Assembly (NCBI GenBank): GCA_050250665.1
Contig: JBFWOF010000059.1
Location: 1 to 34,071 of the forward strand
Reading direction: 5' to 3'
Length of the DNA: 34,071 bases
Source of the DNA: JADKFD01 sp050250665
GTDB lineage: Bacteria > Pseudomonadota > Gammaproteobacteria > Xanthomonadales > SZUA-5
Numbering within the stretch: position 1 is the first letter of the stretch; each line of letters opens with the position of its first letter. This document shows positions 7,543 through 17,518 of the stretch, one piece after another. A model generated the notes under the pieces. That model made no database searches, had not been told where the DNA came from, and saw nothing but the letters and a program-made list of their open reading frames with translations. The position numbers were made by a program, and so were the translations under genes.

Positions 7543-10500
7543 AGCTCACGAGCGAAGCCGCTTTTGAAACCGCCATTGAAGCGGTTCTGCTTGCTGAGGG
7601 TTACTCGAAGGTCGACCCCAAGGGCTTCGACCGCGAGCGGGCGATCTTCCCCGACGAGGCGTTGGCCTTTATCCGCTCAACCCAAGGAAAGGTGTGGGAA
7701 AAGCTGAAGGCGCTTCATGGTGAGCAAACCGGTGCGCGGGTGCTGGAATCGCTGTGCAAGTGGCTGAACACCCATGGTACGCTGGCAACACTGCGTCACG
7801 GCTTCAAGTGCTTCGGCCGCACGCTGCGGATTGCGTTCTTTCGCCCCGCCCACGGCTTAAACCCGGATCTGGAGGCACGCTACCAAGCCAACCGGCTAGG
7901 GTTCACCCGCCAACTGCACTTCAGCCCGAAGTCGGAGAAGTCGTTGGACGTGGTGCTATCGGTCAACGGCATTCCGGTGGTGACGCTGGAACTCAAGAAC
8001 CCTTTGAGCGGCCAGACGGCCGCCAATGCCATCCACCAGTATCGACACGATCGCGACCCACGCGAACCCATCTTCGTGTTCACAAAGCGCGCGCTGGTGC
8101 ATTTCGCCGTGGACACCGAAGAGGCGCACATGGCCACGCGCCTAGCGGGCTCATCGACCTATTTCCTGCCCTTCAACCGTGGCATGGACGGCGGCGCCGG
8201 TAACCCGCCCGATCGCGAGAGCCGCAACTACAAGACGGCATACGTCTGGGAAGAGGTGCTGCAACGCGACAGCCTGCTCGACCTGCTCGCCCGCTTCCTG
8301 CATCTGGATGTGGAAGAAAAGACCACGGACGAGGGCAAGAAGGTACGCAAGGAAAGCCTGATCTTTCCGCGCTATCACCAGTTGCAGGCCGTGCGCCAGA
8401 TGGTGGCGGCGGCTGCCAGTGAGGGCGTTGGGCATAACTACCTGGTCGAGCACTCGGCCGGCAGCGGCAAGAGCAACACCATTGCCTGGCTGGCGCATCG
8501 CCTTTCCAGCCTGCACAACGAACGTGACGAGCGGCTGTTCGACAGCGTAGTGGTCATTACCGACCGCGTGGTGCTCGACCGCCAGTTGCAGAACACCATC
8601 TACCAGTTCGATCACCGCCAGGGCGTGGTGCAGAAGATCGACGAGGATTCGCGCCAGCTCGCCGAAGCGCTGGAAGCCGGCGTGCCGATCATCATCACCA
8701 CGCTGCAGAAATTCCCATTCGTGTCCGGGCAGCTGGCCAAGCTGAGCGAGGAGCGCGGGGAAGGCAGCAAGAGCCATCTGCCCACGCGCAAATACGCTGT
8801 GATCATCGATGAGGCCCACAGCTCGCAGTCGGGTGAAACCGCCACGGAACTCAAGGGCGTGCTGGGCGGCACCGAGCTGCGCAAGAAGGCCCAGGAAATG
8901 GCCGAGGAGGAAGGCGAAGTGGAGCTGGAGCGCCTGTTCCGTTCCATGGCCAAGCGCGGCAAGCAGCCGAACATGAGCTTCTTCGCCTTTACGGCCACGC
9001 CCAAGCACAAGACGCTGGCGATCTTTGGCCGAAATGGTGAACCTTTTCACCGCTACACGATGCGCCAGGCGATCGAGGAGCATTTCATTGAGGACGTGCT
9101 GAAGAGCTACGTCAGCTACAAGACCTTCTATCGCCTGGCAAAAAAGGCCGTCGATGACCCTAACGTCGAGCGCAAGAAGGCAGCGCGCGCGTTGAGCCAG
9201 TTCTTGAAGACCCACCCGCACAATGTGGGGCAGAAGACCATCGTGATGGTCGAGCACTTCAACACCTATACACGTCACAAGATCGGCGGCCACGCTAAGG
9301 CGATGGTGGTCACGGGCTCGCGCCTTGAGGCCGTGCGTTACAAGCAGGAGTTCGACCGCTACATCAAGCAGAAGGGATACCCGATCAGGAGCCTGGTGGC
9401 GTTTTCGGGCACGGTGGAAGACGACAAGCTGCCCGAGAAGTCGTACACCGAGGCCGAGATGAACGGCGGCTTGAAAGAGAAGGAACTGCCGGACACTTTC
9501 GCCAGCCCGGAGTACCGCGTGTTGCTGGTGGCGGAGAAGTACCAGACCGGCTTTGACCAGCCGCTGCTGCACACCATGTATGTGGACAAGCGCCTTGCCG
9601 GCATTCAGGCGGTGCAGACCCTTTCGCGCCTGAACCGCACGCATCCGCTCAAGGACGACACCTTCGTATTGGACTTCGTGAATGATCCGGCTGAGATCCA
9701 GGAGGCATTTCGTCAGTACTACGAAGGCTCGGTGATGGGTGAGCACGTTGACCCAGACAGGCTCTACGAGGTGAAGGCCGAGTTGGACGCCTCGGGCATC
9801 TATCTACAGACGGAGGTGGCCGATTTTGCTCACGTGTTTTTCGCACCGAAGCGCCGCCAAAGTCCCGGCGACCACAAGGCGATGAATGCAATTCTCGACC
9901 AAGCCGTCGCGCGCTTCACCCAGCTTCAGGGAAGCGCGGAAGAAGAGGCCGAGCTCTGGCGAGGCAAGCTCCAGGCATTCCGCAACCTGTATGGGTTCCT
10001 CAGCCAGGTGATCCCCTACCAAGACAGCGATCTGGAGAAACTCTTCACTTACTTACGGCACCTCGCTCTGAAGCTGCCTACGCGCAAGAGTGGACCGGGC
10101 TACCAGTTCGACGAGGAGGTCGAGCTCGATTACTACCGCCTGCAGAAGATCAGCGAGGGCTCGATCAGCTTGAATGAGGGCTATGCCAAACCACTGGATG
10201 GGCCTCGCGAAGTCGGATCGGGCATGGTGAGGGAAGAGCACGTTCCCCTTTCGCGCCTGATCGACGTCATTAACGAACGATTCGGCGGAGAGCTGAACGA
10301 AGCGGACCAGCTCTTTTTCGACCAGATCGCCGAAGCGGCGAGCCAGAGCGAGGCCCTGCGGCAGGCTGCCGAGGTGAACTCACTGGACAAGTTTCAACTG
10401 GTGTTCCGTCAAGTGCTTGAGTCGCTTTTTATCGAGCGCATGGAGCTCAACGAAGAGCTCTTTGCCGACTACATGGGTAAACCGGAGCTACAGGAGCTGG

Positions 10501-10589
10501 TATCGAAGTGGATGGGCAGTCAGGTCTACAAGCGGCTGACGCCCAAGCCCGGAAAACAACAGGGGGGTGAGCGATGGGTTGGCACCTGA
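7539..10589 (+). CDS. hsdR: Type I restriction endonuclease subunit HsdR
   Basis: Motor and nuclease subunit that translocates DNA using ATP and cuts far from the recognition site. The 1016-residue protein begins with an HsdR_N nuclease domain, where D137 and the ELK at 151-153 form the PD-(D/E)XK site. The SF2 helicase core has Walker A AGSGKS near 307-312, DEAH at 424-427 and the motif FTATP. The second RecA-like domain includes KYQTGFDQP and LSRLNRTHP. The C-terminal helical region (about 840-1016) should contact HsdM/HsdS. All catalytic motifs appear intact. The ATG overlaps the upstream stop (ATGA). Having the ATPase and HNH genes between hsdS and hsdR is unusual for type I operons. Confidence 0.96.
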   Translation: MKLTSEAAFETAIEAVLLAEGYSKVDPKGFDRERAIFPDEALAFIRSTQGKVWEKLKALHGEQTGARVLESLCKWLNTHGTLATLRHGFKCFGRTLRIAFFRPAHGLNPDLEARYQANRLGFTRQLHFSPKSEKSLDVVLSVNGIPVVTLELKNPLSGQTAANAIHQYRHDRDPREPIFVFTKRALVHFAVDTEEAHMATRLAGSSTYFLPFNRGMDGGAGNPPDRESRNYKTAYVWEEVLQRDSLLDLLARFLHLDVEEKTTDEGKKVRKESLIFPRYHQLQAVRQMVAAAASEGVGHNYLVEHSAGSGKSNTIAWLAHRLSSLHNERDERLFDSVVVITDRVVLDRQLQNTIYQFDHRQGVVQKIDEDSRQLAEALEAGVPIIITTLQKFPFVSGQLAKLSEERGEGSKSHLPTRKYAVIIDEAHSSQSGETATELKGVLGGTELRKKAQEMAEEEGEVELERLFRSMAKRGKQPNMSFFAFTATPKHKTLAIFGRNGEPFHRYTMRQAIEEHFIEDVLKSYVSYKTFYRLAKKAVDDPNVERKKAARALSQFLKTHPHNVGQKTIVMVEHFNTYTRHKIGGHAKAMVVTGSRLEAVRYKQEFDRYIKQKGYPIRSLVAFSGTVEDDKLPEKSYTEAEMNGGLKEKELPDTFASPEYRVLLVAEKYQTGFDQPLLHTMYVDKRLAGIQAVQTLSRLNRTHPLKDDTFVLDFVNDPAEIQEAFRQYYEGSVMGEHVDPDRLYEVKAELDASGIYLQTEVADFAHVFFAPKRRQSPGDHKAMNAILDQAVARFTQLQGSAEEEAELWRGKLQAFRNLYGFLSQVIPYQDSDLEKLFTYLRHLALKLPTRKSGPGYQFDEEVELDYYRLQKISEGSISLNEGYAKPLDGPREVGSGMVREEHVPLSRLIDVINERFGGELNEADQLFFDQIAEAASQSEALRQAAEVNSLDKFQLVFRQVLESLFIERMELNEELFADYMGKPELQELVSKWMGSQVYKRLTPKPGKQQGGERWVGT

Positions 10590-13500
10590 CTGCGCGGCTT
10601 GCGTGGCACGGCGATGGATGGAACGGCCACGTGTGCGCGGAGCCGCAGAAGAACACGTACTGCGTCGGGGCGCATTCGTTTCCTGGCGACATGATCGCCG
10701 AGCGGCGCGACCTGGCGTGGGAGCAGTCGTGTGCGGGCAAGGCCTGTGCCGGTCTGGACAAGACCCCGCCCTGTATCTACAGCATCAACGCCTTTGGGCG
10801 CGAACCGCTGACCGCATTTGCCGACCCGCCCGCCTTCTTCAACAAGGAAAGCAAGAAGCGCGAGTGGGCCCTGCCGCCGGCGACCGTATGCGTCTGGCCT
10901 TACGAGGAGATGTACCGCGACGAAGTGCGCCACGGCAATCGCTACGACGCCGGTTCGCGGAAGAAGTTCGCCGATGAGTTCTTCGCCAAGATCGAGAAGA
11001 AGGCTAGCCTGGTCTTCTACTACTCGAACTACTCCAACCCGTTCAGCACCGACGAGGAGCCGCGGTACGCGCTGATCGGCCTGTCACGCGTCGTGGAGGT
11101 TGGCGGCGAGTTGTTCTACGACGGTTGCGACGAACGCACGATGGAGCGCTACGGCGGCTTCGTCTGGGACCGCAACATCACCTCGGCTTACCCTGAGCAA
11201 GGGCTGAGGCTGCCGTATCACCTTTACAAGGACGATCCCAGGATCGAGAAGTTCGCGGTGTTTCCCGACAACCCGCTGCTGTGCAAATACGGGTCGAAGC
11301 TCGTCACCGACGACGAAGCTTTAGGGTTGGTTGAACAGTTCCATCAGGCAGTGCTGGCTCTAATCGATTTGGGGGATAAGAGCGAAAACTGGGAGGCCAG
11401 GCGCGCTTGGCTCGAAGGCGTTATCAGCGAACTGTGGCAGCGGCGCGGCGCATACCCCGGCATGGCCGAGGTCTGCGTCTACCTCAAGCTACATGAGGCA
11501 GTCCCGTACCTGAAGAGCCAGATCGCCTTGGGGCAAGAGCTCAAGGCAGTTGATGCCATCTGGTCGCTGCTGGAGGGCAAGGCTCAGATCCTCGGGGCCA
11601 CATCAGTCAACAAGGGCGCCGTCGATGCTGCTCGGCGGAGGTGGAAGCTACTTGAGGCAGACAGCCAGCGGCTTCTTAGGGACGTGCTTGCACGGCTAGA
11701 TATCGACGCCCAGACCATCACGAAGGTTGTGGAGGGGCCGTACTTCCCACACGGCTTGTACGCGAGGACCGCTGACATAGCAGCTAATCCGTACCTCCTA
11801 TCGGAGCAGTACGTCGGCAATAGCACCGACGATCGCATCACCTGGGGCAAGCTCGACCGAGCAGCGATCCCGTCGCCCGAGTTGGGCGTCCCAGAGCTTG
11901 CAGGACATGACTCGCCGCAACGGCTTCGCGCGCTGGCGGTTGAGTGCCTGTCGCGCGTCAGTGGGCACACCTTCGTGGAGGAAGGTGAGCTCGTCGCGCT
12001 GATGAACCGCCGGCTGGAAAGCGTTCCGCAGTGGAAGCAGGTTCAGTTCAAGGCCAAGTACTTCGAGGTGGACGAGACCGAGTACAGCGACGCGCTCTAC
12101 TTCCGGAACGAGGATGAGGGCAACTATGTCTATCTGCGCTGGCACCAACAGGCAGAGCAGCGCATCGAGCGGGAGATCAAGCAGCTGATCCAACGACCGG
12201 ACATCGCCCTGCGTGTGCCGATGACGGATGAGAACTGGCGCAATTTCCTCTTCAAGGCCGATAGCCCGCTTGCTGCCCGCGCAAAGAAGGACTACGAGGC
12301 GGCGATCAAGACGCAGGTCACGACTTGCTCCCAAGTGTTTCGCCGCGGGTTCTCTGTGTTGTGTGGTGCCGCCGGGACGGGCAAGACGACGGTGCTTGCT
12401 TCGATCGTCAAGGCCATCCGCAAGGTGGACGGGGTCGGCGCTTCCATCATCGCGCTAGCACCGACCGGCAAGGCAGCTGACCGCGCCCGCGAAGTTTTCG
12501 AGCGTGATGCTGCCCTTGAAAGTTCAGTCGAGACGGCAACGATTCACTCGTTCCTGGCAAAGCGCGGCTGGTTAAACGACAACCTGACGTTCAAGCGCGT
12601 CGGCGGTGAGCAAGAGACCGAACGTCAGACGATCATCATCGACGAGTGTTCGATGATGGACTTGCAGCTGTTCGCGACGCTGTTCCTGTCCATCAAGTGG
12701 TCCACGGTCAAGCGGCTGATTCTCGTCGGGGATCCGAACCAGCTTCCACCGATCGGGACAGGCCGGGTCTTCGCGGACATCGTCCACTACTGCCGCACGA
12801 AGGCGCCGGGGTCGATCTCCGAACTGACCGCTAACCTTCGCCAGCTGGAGAGCCGTGCCCAGGGCAAAGGCACCGGCATCATCGAGCTGGCGAGCCTCTA
12901 CCGGCAGTCGGATCTCGCCGAGGAGAAGGATGAAGATAAGGAAGTGGCCATCGAAGACCTGTTGCGCCGGGTCCAGGCATCCGGCGACGTGGACAAGGAT
13001 CTCCGGGTGCTGTACTGGCAAGAGCCGGAGGATCTATCGGCCCTGCTGCTGCAACGCATGACGGCGGACATGGGCGAGGACGCAGGCGTTGACCCGAGCA
13101 CAGTGCCGTTCTTCGAGCTGTGGGACAAAGCGTTTGACTGGCGCCCGGAGTACGCGCAGGTTCTGAGCCCCTACCGCGGCGAGCTGTACGGAATCGAGGC
13201 GCTGAACCTTGCTGTGCAGTTGCACAAGAGCGGCGACCTGATCAAGCGTAAGGGCGCGCTGGACGGCATCGCGCTCTTCGACAAGGTAATCCAGATCCGG
13301 AACCGGACCATGTCGGATCCAATCTACGGATACGACTTCCGGACCCAGCGCGTCGATCAGTGCGACGTGTTCAATGGGGAGCTCGGCTTCGTCGGCCCGC
13401 ACGGCTATGACAAGGCTGACTGGAAGAAGTGGAATTTCCGTCTGCAGCGCTTCGCTGTCAAGTTCTCGCGCAAGGGTGACATCCGGATCAACTACGGCGC

Positions 13501-14215
13501 CGAACTGGGCAAGGACGCTCGTGGCCGGTATCTCCCGGACCAGCGTGTGGAAGAGAACCTGGAGCTGGGCTACGCGATCTCGGTCCACAAAGCTCAGGGA
13601 AGTGAGTTCGATCGGATCTATGTCGTCATCCCGGGTTCGAAGCGCCAGCTGCTCAGTCAGGAACTGCTATACACCGCGCTGACGCGTGGCAAGCGCCACT
13701 GCACCTTGCTAATCCAGCGTGATGCCGGGGCTTTGATCGACATGCGGCGACGCGAGCGTTGTTGGCTGAGCCGCATCAACTCTTCCCTCCTCGGGTGGCA
13801 TGTGGCACCGCCACAGCTGTTGAAGTTGGAGGGGTGGTACGAGTCCGGCAAGATCCACGAGGCACTTTCGCGCGACATGGTTCGCAGCAAGTCCGAGGTA
13901 ATCATCGCCAACATGCTCCACGAGCGGGGCATCACGTTCACTTACGAGAAGCCCCTGTTTGCGCCGGATGGGACAATGTACCTGCCGGACTTTACGCTGG
14001 TCTGGCAGGGCGACGAGATCTACTGGGAACACGTCGGCCGCCTGAGCGACCCGAGGTATGCGGCGAAGTGGGCTGACAAGCTCGCTTGGTACGAAAAGCA
14101 CTTCCCCGGCCGCTTGCGTGTGACTTTCGAGCGAAATCCGGGGCTTGCTATCGGGGCTCCTGCCGCGCCTCTCGACATTAGTCTGCAGGCGAACTCGATT
14201 ATCAACGATCTCTAA
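10574..14215 (+). CDS. RecD-like SF1 helicase with C-terminal PD-(D/E)XK-type nuclease domain
   Basis: A large protein of 1213 residues. The N-terminal 590 residues match no domain I recognise; the first 67 contain five cysteines (21, 30, 53, 58, 67) that could bind zinc or an Fe-S cluster. The SF1 helicase core has Walker A GAAGTGKT at 598-605, Walker B IIIDEC with D690/E691, VGDPNQLPP, and the RecD/TraA-type C-terminal motif around H1005-G1009 (SVHKAQGSEFD). Near the end, E1108, PD at 1138-1139 and EHVG at 1152-1155 fit a PD-(D/E)XK-like fold seen appended to other helicases. The start is ATG 10574, inside the end of hsdR, with a strong aggggggtgag signal before it. It is the last gene of the operon, so it is probably part of the same defence function. 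No exact family name is known to me. Confidence 0.8.
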   Translation: MGWHLTARLAWHGDGWNGHVCAEPQKNTYCVGAHSFPGDMIAERRDLAWEQSCAGKACAGLDKTPPCIYSINAFGREPLTAFADPPAFFNKESKKREWALPPATVCVWPYEEMYRDEVRHGNRYDAGSRKKFADEFFAKIEKKASLVFYYSNYSNPFSTDEEPRYALIGLSRVVEVGGELFYDGCDERTMERYGGFVWDRNITSAYPEQGLRLPYHLYKDDPRIEKFAVFPDNPLLCKYGSKLVTDDEALGLVEQFHQAVLALIDLGDKSENWEARRAWLEGVISELWQRRGAYPGMAEVCVYLKLHEAVPYLKSQIALGQELKAVDAIWSLLEGKAQILGATSVNKGAVDAARRRWKLLEADSQRLLRDVLARLDIDAQTITKVVEGPYFPHGLYARTADIAANPYLLSEQYVGNSTDDRITWGKLDRAAIPSPELGVPELAGHDSPQRLRALAVECLSRVSGHTFVEEGELVALMNRRLESVPQWKQVQFKAKYFEVDETEYSDALYFRNEDEGNYVYLRWHQQAEQRIEREIKQLIQRPDIALRVPMTDENWRNFLFKADSPLAARAKKDYEAAIKTQVTTCSQVFRRGFSVLCGAAGTGKTTVLASIVKAIRKVDGVGASIIALAPTGKAADRAREVFERDAALESSVETATIHSFLAKRGWLNDNLTFKRVGGEQETERQTIIIDECSMMDLQLFATLFLSIKWSTVKRLILVGDPNQLPPIGTGRVFADIVHYCRTKAPGSISELTANLRQLESRAQGKGTGIIELASLYRQSDLAEEKDEDKEVAIEDLLRRVQASGDVDKDLRVLYWQEPEDLSALLLQRMTADMGEDAGVDPSTVPFFELWDKAFDWRPEYAQVLSPYRGELYGIEALNLAVQLHKSGDLIKRKGALDGIALFDKVIQIRNRTMSDPIYGYDFRTQRVDQCDVFNGELGFVGPHGYDKADWKKWNFRLQRFAVKFSRKGDIRINYGAELGKDARGRYLPDQRVEENLELGYAISVHKAQGSEFDRIYVVIPGSKRQLLSQELLYTALTRGKRHCTLLIQRDAGALIDMRRRERCWLSRINSSLLGWHVAPPQLLKLEGWYESGKIHEALSRDMVRSKSEVIIANMLHERGITFTYEKPLFAPDGTMYLPDFTLVWQGDEIYWEHVGRLSDPRYAAKWADKLAWYEKHFPGRLRVTFERNPGLAIGAPAAPLDISLQANSIINDL

Positions 14216-14355
14216 GTGCCGGGCGCCGCTTGGCGAACGCTGAACGACTATGTAGTCGAACACCAAGAGCCTTTTGGCAGATGGTGCCTACGCCGACTTG
14301 GCCTTGCCTCACTCTGTAACGCATCATGCACGACCTTGCTCAGCATCGTCTCGCA
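14216..14355. other. Right boundary of the defence operon, no gene seen
   Basis: About 140 bases separate the helicase stop from the Hen1 start. I see no clear terminator hairpin followed by a T run and no tRNA. An in-frame ATG at 14326 precedes the preferred Hen1 start, but the intervening residues do not look like family sequence. Confidence 0.5.
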
Positions 14356-15747
14356 ATGCAACTCCAGATCACTACCACCCACCAGCCGGCCACTGACCTC
14401 GGTTATTTGCTATCGAAGAACCCGGATCGGCATCAGGAATTTCCGCTGGCCTTTGGCACGGCGCATGTGTTCTATCCGGTAGCGACGGTGGAGCGTTGTT
14501 CAGTGGCGCTGATGGTCGACGTTGATCCGGTCGGGCTGGTACGGGGCCGCGGCGATGCGGATGGTCCCTTGACCCAGTACGTGAACGATCGGCCCTACAC
14601 CGCATCCTCCTTTCTGGCGGTGGCCATTGCGCAGGTGTTCTCCAGTGCCATGGCGGGAAGCAGCAAGTCCCGGCCAGAGCTGGCGGCAATGCCGATTCCG
14701 CTGGAGGCGGAGGTGCCGGTGCTTCGCTGTCGGATGGGTGCGGAGAAGGTGCGGGCCTGCTTCGAGCCGCTGGGATATGAGGTGGATGTGCAGGCGCTGC
14801 CGCTGGACGAGACTTTCCCGGATTGGGGTGAGAGTCGCTATTTCCATCTGCGTCTGAAAGCCAAGGTGCGGCTGGGGGAGTTGCTGCAGCATCTGTATCT
14901 GCTGCTGCCGGCGCTGGATGGCGACAAGCACTACTACGTGGGTGCCGACGAGGTGCAGAAGCTGGTCGACAAGGGCGGCAGTTGGCTGGCAGTTCATCCT
15001 GAACGCGACTGGATTCTGGCCAACTACCTGAAGCGTCAGCGGTCGCTGGTGCGTGAGGCGCTGGGCAAGCTGCTGGACGAGCGCGAGGAAGAAGTCGAGG
15101 CCGAAGAGCGCGAGAAGGAGGCGGGTGAGCAGCAGCTGGAGCGGACGCTCAGCCTGAACGAGCGGCGCATGGCGGCCGTCGAGGAGGTTCTGCTGGCTAC
15201 CGGCGCGGGCTCGGTGCTGGACGTGGGCTGCGGCGAAGGCCGTTTGCTGCGGCGGCTGCTGGAGCATCGTCAGTTCAATCGGATCCTCGGCATCGACGTG
15301 TCGGCGGTCTCGCTGGAGCGGGCGGCGGAGCGCCTGAAGCTGGACCGGCTGGCGCCGATGAAACGTGCGCGCATCGATCTGCAGCAGGGCAGCCTGAGCT
15401 ATCGCGATGCCCGCATGACCGGTTTCGATGCCGCCTGCGCGATTGAAGTCATCGAGCACATCGATGCCACGCGATTGGGCGCTTTCGAGCGCACGCTGTT
15501 CGAGTTTGCCCAGCCACAGACGGTGGTCATCACCACCCCCAATGTTGAATACAACGTGCGCTTCGATGGCATGCCGGCTGGCAGCATGCGTCACCGCGAC
15601 CATCGCTTCGAATGGACCCGCGCCGAGTTCCAGGCCTGGGCGGCTGGCGTATGCGAACGCCACGGCTATGAGGTGGAGTTCCTGCCGATAGGTGACGAGG
15701 ACCCGGAACTCGGGCCGCCGACGCAGATGGGAGTGTTCCGCCGATGA
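14356..15747 (+). CDS. hen1: RNA 3'-terminal ribose 2'-O-methyltransferase Hen1
   Basis: Bacterial Hen1 adds a 2'-O-methyl group to the 3' end of cleaved RNA before Pnkp seals it, so that the repaired RNA resists recutting by a ribotoxin. The 463-residue protein starts MQLQITTTHQPATDLGYLL, the typical Hen1 N-terminal domain, which stimulates Pnkp. A charged coiled linker rich in Glu follows near 235-265. The methylase domain has VLDVGCGEG at about 287-295 and the metal-site residues E364, E367 and H368 (EVIEH), with H413 and H416 in HRDHRFEW. The start at 14356 was chosen by similarity to the family N-terminus; an ATG ten codons upstream is possible. The stop overlaps the Pnkp start (ATGA). 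Confidence 0.93.
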   Translation: MQLQITTTHQPATDLGYLLSKNPDRHQEFPLAFGTAHVFYPVATVERCSVALMVDVDPVGLVRGRGDADGPLTQYVNDRPYTASSFLAVAIAQVFSSAMAGSSKSRPELAAMPIPLEAEVPVLRCRMGAEKVRACFEPLGYEVDVQALPLDETFPDWGESRYFHLRLKAKVRLGELLQHLYLLLPALDGDKHYYVGADEVQKLVDKGGSWLAVHPERDWILANYLKRQRSLVREALGKLLDEREEEVEAEEREKEAGEQQLERTLSLNERRMAAVEEVLLATGAGSVLDVGCGEGRLLRRLLEHRQFNRILGIDVSAVSLERAAERLKLDRLAPMKRARIDLQQGSLSYRDARMTGFDAACAIEVIEHIDATRLGAFERTLFEFAQPQTVVITTPNVEYNVRFDGMPAGSMRHRDHRFEWTRAEFQAWAAGVCERHGYEVEFLPIGDEDPELGPPTQMGVFRR

Positions 15748-16463
15748 GCACGATCCGTATCCCGGCGTTGTCGCTGGTGGCGCTGATTGGTGCCACCGGC
15801 TCGGGCAAATCCAGCTTTGCGCGCAAGCATTTCAAGCCGACGGAAGTCATCTCCTCTGACTATTGCCGCGGCCTGGTCTCGGATGACGAGAATGATCAGT
15901 CGGCCACCAAGGATGCCTTCGATCTGCTCTACCACATCGCCGGCAAGCGCCTGGCGGCGGGCAGGCTGACGGTGATCGACGCCACCAATGTGCGCCCGGA
16001 AGATCGTCAGCGACTGGTTGCGCTGGCGCGCGAGCACCATGTGCTGGCCTCGGCCATCGTCTTCGATCTGCCGGAGCGTGTGTTGCACGAGCGCAATGCG
16101 CAGCGGCTGGATCGGGACTTTGGCCCGCATGTGATCCGCGGGCAGGTGCAGAGTTTGCACCGTTCGATGCGCCGGCTGGAGAAGGAAGGCTTCAAGGTCG
16201 CGACGGTGTTCCGCGACGAGGAGAGCGTCGATCAGGCGGAGATTCTGCGCGAGAAAGCCTGGAACGACCGCCGCGACCAGAGCGGGCCTTTCGACATCAT
16301 TGGCGATGTGCACGGCTGTCTGGACGAATGCGTGCAGTTGCTACGCGCGTTGGGTTACACGGTGGCTGGCACCCGCGAGGCGCCCGAGGTGACGGCACCG
16401 GAGGGCAGGCGCGCCATCTTCGTCGGCGATCTCGTGGATCGCGGTCCGGATTCGCCCGGTGTG

Positions 16464-16472
16464 CTGGGCTGG
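16464..16472 (+). other. Frameshift site 1 in pnkp (one base missing)
   Basis: The frame reads into GPDSPGVLGW and stops at 16473-16475, whereas family sequence continues as a helix like that seen in the other frame (LVMAMTGNG, then CVPGNHD). Adding one G to the GGG at 16466-16468 joins the two frames cleanly as GVLGLVMAM. Confidence 0.8.
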
Positions 16473-17510
16473 TGATGGCGATGACCGGGAACGGTACGGC
16501 GTTCTGTGTGCCGGGCAACCACGACGTCAAGCTGATGAAGAAGCTGCGCGGCCGGGATGTGAAGATCAGCCATGGTCTGGCCGAGACGCTGCAGCAGCTG
16601 GAATCAGAGCCCGACAGCTTTCGCCCCCAGGCGGCGGAATGGATCTATTCGCTGGTCAGCCATCTGGTCTTCGATGACGGCAAGTTGGTGGTGGCTCACG
16701 CCGGCATGAAGGAGCGCTACCAGGGTCGCGCTTCCGGTGCGGTGCGCGAATTTGCGCTCTATGGCGAAACCACCGGCGAGACCGATGAGTACGGCTTGCC
16801 GGTGCGCTACGACTGGGCCGGCGACTATCGCGGAGCGGCCATGGTGGTCTACGGCCACACCCCGGTGCCGGAGGCGGAATGGGTGAACCGCACCATCTGC
16901 ATCGACACCGGCTGTGTGTTTGGTGGCAAGCTCACGGCCTTGCGCTATCCCGAGCGCGAACTGGTCAGCGTGCCAGCCCTGCGCACCTGGTACGAACCTA
17001 TCAAGCCCCTGGCTCCGCCGGCCGCGCCGACGCGCGAAACCAGCGTGCTCGACATCGAGGACGTGCTCGGCAAACGCGTGATCAAGCCGCGCCTTGGTCG
17101 CAGCGTGACCATTCGCGATGAAAACGCGCGGGCTGCACTTGAGGTCATGAGCCGTTTCGCGGTGGATCCGCGCTGGCTGGTGTATCTGCCGCCGACCATG
17201 TCTCCGCCGGCCACGGCAGCGGACGGTGATCTGCTCGAACGTCCGGCCGAGGCCTTCGACTATTACCGCGCCGAAGGCGTGACCCAGCTGGTGTGTCAGG
17301 AAAAGCACATGGGTTCGCGCGCGGTGATCGTGCTCTGTCGCGATGAGGAGGTCGCCGGCCGTCGCTTCGGCATACGTGGCGATGGCCGCGGCGTCATCTA
17401 CACGCGCACCGGTCGGCGTTTCTTCAATGATGGCGACGGCGAGGAAGCGCTGCTGACCAAGTTCGATGCGGCGATGCGAGGTAGTGGTCTTTGGGAGGAG
17501 TTGGCCAGCG

Positions 17511-17518
17511 ACTGGGAT
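17511..17518 (+). other. Frameshift site 2 in pnkp (one base extra)
   Basis: The middle frame reads LWEELASDWD and then turns into Arg-rich nonsense. The family sequence reappears as AIDAELLPWSAKA in the original frame. Removing one G from the GGG at 17514-17516 joins SDW to IAIDAELLPW. Confidence 0.8.

Noticed and set aside
8151..9746. 531-residue minus-strand open frame
   Set aside because: It is antisense to the catalytic core of hsdR and has the composition of a GC-rich shadow frame.
14500..15663. 387-residue minus-strand open frame
   Set aside because: It is antisense to hen1, with no recognisable motif.
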